A stretch of 37,179 bases of DNA from an uncultured Eggerthellaceae bacterium. GTDB taxonomy: Bacteria; Actinomycetota; Coriobacteriia; Coriobacteriales; Eggerthellaceae. Below the pieces are notes generated by a model. That model did not search any database. It had not been told where the DNA came from and worked only from the letters and a program-made list of their open reading frames with translations. The first letter of the stretch is position 1. Each line of letters opens with the position of its first letter. The stretch spans positions 1 through 37,179 of the forward strand of contig CAIFEB010000006.1 in NCBI GenBank assembly GCA_903789375.1, in the 5' to 3' direction. The position numbers were made by a program, and so were the translations under genes. Below, one piece after another: positions 32,596 through 37,179 of the stretch.

Positions 32596-33018
32596 TTAGC
32601 CCATGAGCGTGAAATAGTACACGGCGCCGATGATGAGCAGCACGATGGCACCGACGATGACGCATTTCTGCATGGTCGACATCTTGGTGCTCTCGATGTC
32701 CTCGAGCGTCGTTTCGTGATACTCGTCCTTCTTGCGCGCAGACGCGGAAGCGGCGAACGGCGTCGCGCGCCGCTGCGACGGCTGCTGCTGCGGCTGCGCC
32801 ACCTGCTGCGGGGCGGGGGCGGGCATGGGAGCCGGCGCGGGCTGCGGCTGCGTCTGCGGACGGGCAGGCGGAATCTGCTGCGGCTGCGTCTGCGGATGCG
32901 CCGACGAACCCTCCGGAACCGACGGCGCGCCTTGGGCGCCGACGCCGGCGCGGATGACGGTGTCCTCCTCCGGTTCGGGCGTGACCTGGATATGCGTGAA
33001 CCCTTTCGGATCAGCCAT
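32596..33018 (-). CDS. Uncharacterised tail-anchored membrane protein
   Basis: A 140-residue protein of unknown function. It has an acidic start, a Pro/Gln/Ala-rich middle (about 40-80), then a segment that reads as conserved rather than low-complexity (DEYHETTLEDIESTKMSTMQK, about 98-118). One C-terminal membrane segment (about 118-138, CVIVGAIVLLIIGAVYYF) places nearly all of the protein in the cytoplasm. The ATG at 33018 follows AAAGGAG; a TATAAT (33046-33051 on the minus strand) lies 28 bp upstream. It is transcribed with the larger membrane protein that follows, so the two may work together. Confidence 0.7.
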   Translation of the reverse strand: MADPKGFTHIQVTPEPEEDTVIRAGVGAQGAPSVPEGSSAHPQTQPQQIPPARPQTQPQPAPAPMPAPAPQQVAQPQQQPSQRRATPFAASASARKKDEYHETTLEDIESTKMSTMQKCVIVGAIVLLIIGAVYYFTLMG

Positions 33019-33045
33019 GGCTTCCGCTCCTTTCGTCTGGCGAAA

Positions 33046-33051
33046 ATTATA
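33046..33051 (-). promoter_or_regulatory. -10 element upstream of the membrane-protein pair
   Basis: A perfect TATAAT on the minus strand, 28 bp before the start codon at 33018, with no recognisable -35. Confidence 0.45.
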
Positions 33052-33741
33052 CGGTACCCCCCAACGCGCGCCGGGGGGAACAGAGAATATTCACGCTGCC
33101 GCACGCCCGCGCCGCCGCCGGGCACGAACGTGAGCAGGCAACATGCCGCCGTTGGTGCGGATGCGCACATGAGAAGGCAAGCACGAAGGTCACCGGCGCG
33201 GGAACGCGTGCGTGCGAATGCAGGCACGAAGGGCACAGGCGCGGAAGCGCGCGAACCGGCCCATCCGTATCGCAGCCTCGCGTTCTGATGCACGCATGCG
33301 AGAGCGAATGGAAAGGCAGGCCGCCTGTCCGCCACATGGCCGCAACACTCATAACGCTCGCGAAGGCGCATGCACCGAGCGTGTCTGCCGCCCTGAGCGC
33401 TTTGATCCCTTTCAAGGACGCGCAGCGAGCGTGGCCGTCGCACGGCGCCCCTTCCCCGCTCCGCGTTTCAGCGCGACAACGCCTGTGCGCCCACCTGGTT
33501 GGATGTTCCTCGTCCTGTGCTAAGGTAGGCGCGTACATAACGCCTGCAGCAAGTGGAAACGCGGGGCACGGCCACCCAGCACGCACGGCTGTCTGCCGAA
33601 TCGCGCAGCATCCCCAACGGTCGCGGCGCTCGCGCAAAAGCGTCCCTGCCGGGCGCCGCCTGTCGCGCCGTGGCCCGAAGCGCTCTCCGGAGCACCGCGC
33701 CCGCGCCGCTTGCCGCAGAATGAACCGAAGGCACGTTCCCT
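33052..33741. other. Intergenic region between divergent genes
   Basis: About 690 bp without a convincing gene. Open frames on both strands are Arg/Ala/Cys-rich and lack ribosome-binding sites. Two imperfect 28-bp direct repeats starting GCACGAAGG lie at 33181 and 33224 (43-bp period). No clear promoter for the protease gene was found. Confidence 0.5.
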
Positions 33742-33759
33742 TTGAGAAAGGCTGATTCC

Positions 33760-36700
33760 ATGGACCTTATCCCCGGCCAGACCGCGCACGGCTTCACCGT
33801 CGTCTCGCACGAGCAGCTTCCCGAAATCGACGGCGAGGCGGTCGTCTTCACGCACGACGCGAGCAAGGCGCGTCTGCTGTACCTGAAAAACGACGACAAC
33901 AACAAGGCGTTCTCCATCGGCTTCCGCACGCCGCCGCAAGACGACACGGGGGTGTTTCACATCCTCGAGCACTCCGTTCTGTGCGGATCGGACAAGTACC
34001 CGGTCAAAGAGCCGTTCGTCGACCTGCTGAAGAGCTCGATGCAGACGTTTCTGAACGCCATGACCTTCCCCGACAAGACGATGTACCCCGTCGCATCCAC
34101 CAACAAGCACGACCTGTACAACCTGATGGACGTCTACCTGGACGCGGTGCTCCATCCCGCCATCTACCGCAAGCGCACGGTGTTCGAGCAGGAAGGCTGG
34201 CACTACGAGCTGACGCCGAAGGCGACAGGCGACGGTACGGCCCTCGCCGGTGACGCAGCCGAGATCGCCCCGGCGCTCGCGGCGGCCGGCGTCACCGACC
34301 CGGATGCGATCGCGCAGGCGGCCTCGGCAGCCGGCATCACCGACAAAGCTGCGGTGGCGGCGCTCGTCGAAGCGGTTGAGGCTGCCGGCGCGGCCGCGGA
34401 CGACGCCGATGCGTCCAACCCCGCCGACCTGCCGGCCGACCAGACCCGCCTCGTGTACAACGGCGTCGTCTTCAACGAGATGAAGGGCGCACTGTCCGAG
34501 TCGAGCTCGGTGCTGTTCGACGAACTGCAGAAGGCGCTGTTCCCCGACGGCGCGTACGCGTTCGAGTCGGGCGGCACCCCCGAAGGCATCCCGACGCTTT
34601 CGTACGAGAACTACCTGGACGAACATCGCCGCCACTACCGCCTGGACAACAGCTATGCGCTGCTGTACGGCAACCTGGACATCGACCGCGCGCTCGCCTA
34701 TCTGGACGAGCGCTTCACGCCCGAAGCGCAGGCTGAGGCCGCGCGCGACGAGGAGCGTCGCGCCGCCGGCGCCGAGCCGCTGCGCCCGCGCACCATCGAC
34801 CTGCAGAAGCCGGTGCGCCGCCTCGGCGTGGTCCATCCGATGGACACGGCCCCCGAAAACGCCTGTGCCGGCGCCGGCTACGTCATCGGAAGCGCCCACG
34901 ACCGCGAGCGCGTCATGGCGACCGACATCCTGGTCGACGCCCTCGCCGGCAGCAACGAGGCGCCGCTCAAGCGCGCACTGCTCGATGCCAACATCGCCGA
35001 CGACGTGAGCTTCTACCTGGCTGACTCCCTGGCGCAGCCCTTCGTCGTCGCCGAGATGCGCCTGCCGCGCAACGATGGCGAGAACCGGCTCGTCCCGCTC
35101 ATCTCCGAAACCGTCGAGCACCTGCTCGAAGGCGGCCTCGACCGCGAGCTCATCGAGGCGTCGCTGTCGCACGCCGAATTCGCGATGCGCGAGCACAACT
35201 TCGGCACGGCCGACGGCGTCGTGTACGCCATGGCGAGCCTTGCCGGCTGGCTGTACGATGATGCGGACGCCACCGCGTACCTGCGCTACGACAAGGAGTT
35301 CGCCGACCTGCGCGCGAAGCTCGACGGCACCTACTTCGACGACCTGGCCCGCTCGCTGTTCGTGGACAACGACCACATGGCGTCCGCGAGCATCGTGCCC
35401 GAGCCCGGCTGCGACGGCACCCGCGCAGCCGAGGAGCTCGCGAAGAAGAACGAGAGCCTCACGCCCGAGGAGCGCCGCCACATCGTCGACGAGGAGGCCG
35501 CGCTGCGCGCGATGCAGACCGAGCCCGACTCGCCCGAGGCGAAGGCGACGCTTCCGCGCCTCGGCATCGCCGACATCGAGGACGTGCCCGCCGAACCGCA
35601 TCTGGAGCTCGACTGGCGCACGCCGCTCACGTGTCTGCGCCACCGTATCCCCACACGCGGCATCGCCTACGCGTACCGCTACTTCGACGCCGACCGACTG
35701 AGCTTCGAGGACCTGCCCTACGCGAGCATCCTCGCGCTCGTGTTGGGCAAGCTGCCGACGAGCAGCCACACCGCGGCGCAGATCGACACCCTCGTCCAGG
35801 GCAAGCTTGGCAACCTCGACTTCTACCTGGACGTGTACGAGGATCGCGACGACGTGCTCGTCGCCAACCCGAAGTTCGTGGTGAGCGCGAGCGCCCTGTC
35901 GCCCAACAGCCCGTATCTGGCGACGCTCGTCAACGAGGTGCTTTACGAAAGCGACTTCTCCGACACCGCCAAGATCCGCGACGTGCTCGCGCAGCGCAAG
36001 ATCGACCTGGAGCAGGGCTTCATCGCCGGCGGCCACTCGTGCGCGATGGCGCGCGTGCGGTCGTACAGCACGGCGGCAGGCGTCATCCGCGAGCAGGTGT
36101 CCAACGTCGACTTCTACCTGTTCCTGCGCGACCTGCTCGAGCACTTCGACGAGCGCGCCGGCGAGCTCTCGAGCCGCCTGGCCAGCGTGGCGCAGACGCT
36201 GTTCAACGACGACCTGTGCACGGTGAGCTTCACCGGCACCGAGGACGACTACGACGCGTTCTGGCTGGCCAAGCCCCAGACCGGCCGCAAGCTCGGCCGC
36301 GAGCGCAGCTTGGTTGTGCCGCAACCCCAGGTGAGAAACGAGGCGTTCATCGTTCCGAGCAACGTGTGCTTCGCCTCGGTCGGCCGCGACCGCCGCACGC
36401 TCGGCACGCCCTACTCCGGCGCCCATCCCATCCTCAGCCGCGTGCTGTCGTTCGACTACCTGTGGAACGAGGTGCGCGTGAAGGGCGGCGCGTACGGCGT
36501 GGGCTTCGGGTCGAATCTCGAGGGCTTCATGCGCTTCTACTCGTTCCGCGACCCGCATCTCGACGAGACGCTCGAGCGCTTCGCGAAGGCGGGCGACTGG
36601 ATTCGGCAGTTCGATCCGTCTAAGAAGGACTGGGAGGGCTTCGTCGTGAGCACCGTCGCCGGCTTGGACGCGCCGATCAAACCGCGCCAGCTGATCCGGC

Positions 36701-36909
36701 GCCAGGATGCCGAGTTCTTCGCGCGCCGGCCGCAGGGCGAACGCGCTGCTCTGCGCGCGAATGTGCTCGCAACCTCGGTCGACGACGTGCGCGCTCTCGC
36801 CGACACGGTCGACGCCGTCGTTGATGCGCGCCAGGTATGCGCGTTCGGGAACGAGGAGATCCTCACCTCGTCGAAGGCCGGCCTCAACGTCGTCCGGCTC
36901 ATGGGATAG
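33760..36909 (+). CDS. M16C metalloprotease, PreP/insulinase-like
   Basis: A 1049-residue zinc peptidase of the presequence-protease branch of M16. The inverted zinc motif HxxEH is HILEH at 67-71 (His67, Glu70, His71). The expected third ligand is Glu240 in YNGVVFNEMKGALS. The C-terminal halves retain family sequences such as VKGGAYGVGFGSN with the conserved R/Y pair region. Between the HxxEH helix and the third-ligand segment there is an Ala-rich insert of about 70 residues (about 157-228) made of two related helical stretches. The ATG at 33760 is chosen because AGAAAGG lies eight bases upstream; a TTG 18 bases earlier is less likely. There is no signal peptide, so it should degrade peptides in the cytoplasm. 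Confidence 0.93.
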   Translation: MDLIPGQTAHGFTVVSHEQLPEIDGEAVVFTHDASKARLLYLKNDDNNKAFSIGFRTPPQDDTGVFHILEHSVLCGSDKYPVKEPFVDLLKSSMQTFLNAMTFPDKTMYPVASTNKHDLYNLMDVYLDAVLHPAIYRKRTVFEQEGWHYELTPKATGDGTALAGDAAEIAPALAAAGVTDPDAIAQAASAAGITDKAAVAALVEAVEAAGAAADDADASNPADLPADQTRLVYNGVVFNEMKGALSESSSVLFDELQKALFPDGAYAFESGGTPEGIPTLSYENYLDEHRRHYRLDNSYALLYGNLDIDRALAYLDERFTPEAQAEAARDEERRAAGAEPLRPRTIDLQKPVRRLGVVHPMDTAPENACAGAGYVIGSAHDRERVMATDILVDALAGSNEAPLKRALLDANIADDVSFYLADSLAQPFVVAEMRLPRNDGENRLVPLISETVEHLLEGGLDRELIEASLSHAEFAMREHNFGTADGVVYAMASLAGWLYDDADATAYLRYDKEFADLRAKLDGTYFDDLARSLFVDNDHMASASIVPEPGCDGTRAAEELAKKNESLTPEERRHIVDEEAALRAMQTEPDSPEAKATLPRLGIADIEDVPAEPHLELDWRTPLTCLRHRIPTRGIAYAYRYFDADRLSFEDLPYASILALVLGKLPTSSHTAAQIDTLVQGKLGNLDFYLDVYEDRDDVLVANPKFVVSASALSPNSPYLATLVNEVLYESDFSDTAKIRDVLAQRKIDLEQGFIAGGHSCAMARVRSYSTAAGVIREQVSNVDFYLFLRDLLEHFDERAGELSSRLASVAQTLFNDDLCTVSFTGTEDDYDAFWLAKPQTGRKLGRERSLVVPQPQVRNEAFIVPSNVCFASVGRDRRTLGTPYSGAHPILSRVLSFDYLWNEVRVKGGAYGVGFGSNLEGFMRFYSFRDPHLDETLERFAKAGDWIRQFDPSKKDWEGFVVSTVAGLDAPIKPRQLIRRQDAEFFARRPQGERAALRANVLATSVDDVRALADTVDAVVDARQVCAFGNEEILTSSKAGLNVVRLMG

Positions 36910-36924
36910 GGGCCTCGGACAACG

Positions 36925-36952
36925 CCCCGGTTCGACTTGCGCCGAACCGGGG
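36925..36952 (+). terminator. Hairpin after the protease gene
   Basis: Ten-base stem CCCCGGTTCG with CGAACCGGGG and an 8-base loop, 15 bases after the stop. It lacks a T run, so it is a weak terminator candidate. Confidence 0.5.
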
Positions 36953-37148
36953 CACGCCTGGCACCCTGAGAACAGGTCAGGCGACGGGCGCCAGCCGCTC
37001 AACGACGTGGCGCCCGTCTGCGAACCGCAGCTCAAGACGCTCGCATCCTGGCTGCATACCGCCTACTCATGCACGAAGCATCTTGACTGCATGCCATCCG
37101 CGCATGCACGAAGCGGCGGCCCCCCAGCCGAAGCCGGCACGGGCGGAG

Positions 37149-37171
37149 TAAAATAAAGAAATTTAAGGGAG
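37149..37171 (+). promoter_or_regulatory. Possible -10 and ribosome-binding site of a gene beyond the right edge
   Basis: TAAAAT (37149-37154) is followed by AAGGGAG (37165-37171), eight bases before the window ends. This fits a plus-strand gene starting just outside. The preceding 36953-37148 shows no gene. Confidence 0.35.
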
Positions 37172-37179
37172 CACGACAA

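Noticed and set aside
33520..37035. A long minus-strand open frame (about 1170 codons) opposite the M16C protease
   Set aside because: The plus-strand frame has the HxxEH motif and a ribosome-binding site; the minus frame has shadow composition (Val/Arg/Gly/Asp-rich) and no motifs.
36960..37140. A possible tRNA or small RNA after the protease gene
   Set aside because: No cloverleaf, CCA end or strong hairpin could be built from the sequence.

Overview
The window is high-GC bacterial DNA with short intergenic gaps, Shine-Dalgarno sequences close to AAGGAGG, frequent GTG/TTG starts and tRNA genes that encode CCA. Gene content and the strongly alanine-rich protein style suggest an actinobacterial gut-type lineage, most likely class Coriobacteriia (an Eggerthellaceae-like organism). 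That placement is inference; no rRNA or marker comparison was possible.

Layout. 1-2847 (-): a MarR regulator coupled to an ABC exporter that runs off the left edge. 3281-3357 (+): tRNA-Asp. 3358-4473: a gene-poor stretch with an unusual pair of 53-bp inverted repeat copies. 4474-14728 (-): one long operon-like run, mreB-mreC-mreD-PBP2-rodA (cell elongation), then a DUF697 protein, a TIGR03960-type radical SAM protein and its TIGR03936/DUF2344 partner; several junctions overlap by ATGA. 14968-15894 (-): a DegV lipid-binding protein. 16330-20374 (-): a four-gene soluble [NiFe]-hydrogenase operon (Fe-S beta, flavin gamma, small delta, large alpha), closed by a strong terminator. 20836-21240 (-): ndk. 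21359-23288 (-): a cyclophilin followed by a TPR membrane protein. 23506-24831 (-): an RlmD/RumA-type RNA methyltransferase. 24900-25361 (+): tRNA-Arg(CCG) and tRNA-Glu(UUC). 25611-28718 (+): a diacylglycerol-type glycosyltransferase and a DEAD-box helicase. 28959-29348 (+): a small NifX-like protein. 29634-30808 (-): infC-rpmI-rplT with a promoter, long leader and attenuator-like hairpin. 31041-33018 (-): two single-pass membrane proteins of unknown function. 33760-36909 (+): an M16C (PreP-like) metalloprotease.

Most genes are ordinary chromosomal functions: cell-wall elongation, translation, RNA processing and redox. There are no insertion sequences, phage genes, CRISPR arrays or defence genes that I can recognise. 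The interesting material is in details. The hydrogenase large subunit stops exactly at the last metal-ligand motif with no maturation tail. Alanine-rich low-complexity inserts sit inside otherwise conserved proteins, one as a 36-bp minisatellite and one inside an ABC ATPase domain. The elongasome operon carries a GTPase-less DUF697 protein. infC may use a non-canonical ATA start. One membrane protein carries a nearly identical duplicated cytoplasmic motif. A glycosyltransferase gene has a leaderless-mRNA signature. I did not find a clear, wholly new multi-gene system; the hydrogenase operon and the pair of uncharacterised membrane proteins are the best candidates for follow-up.
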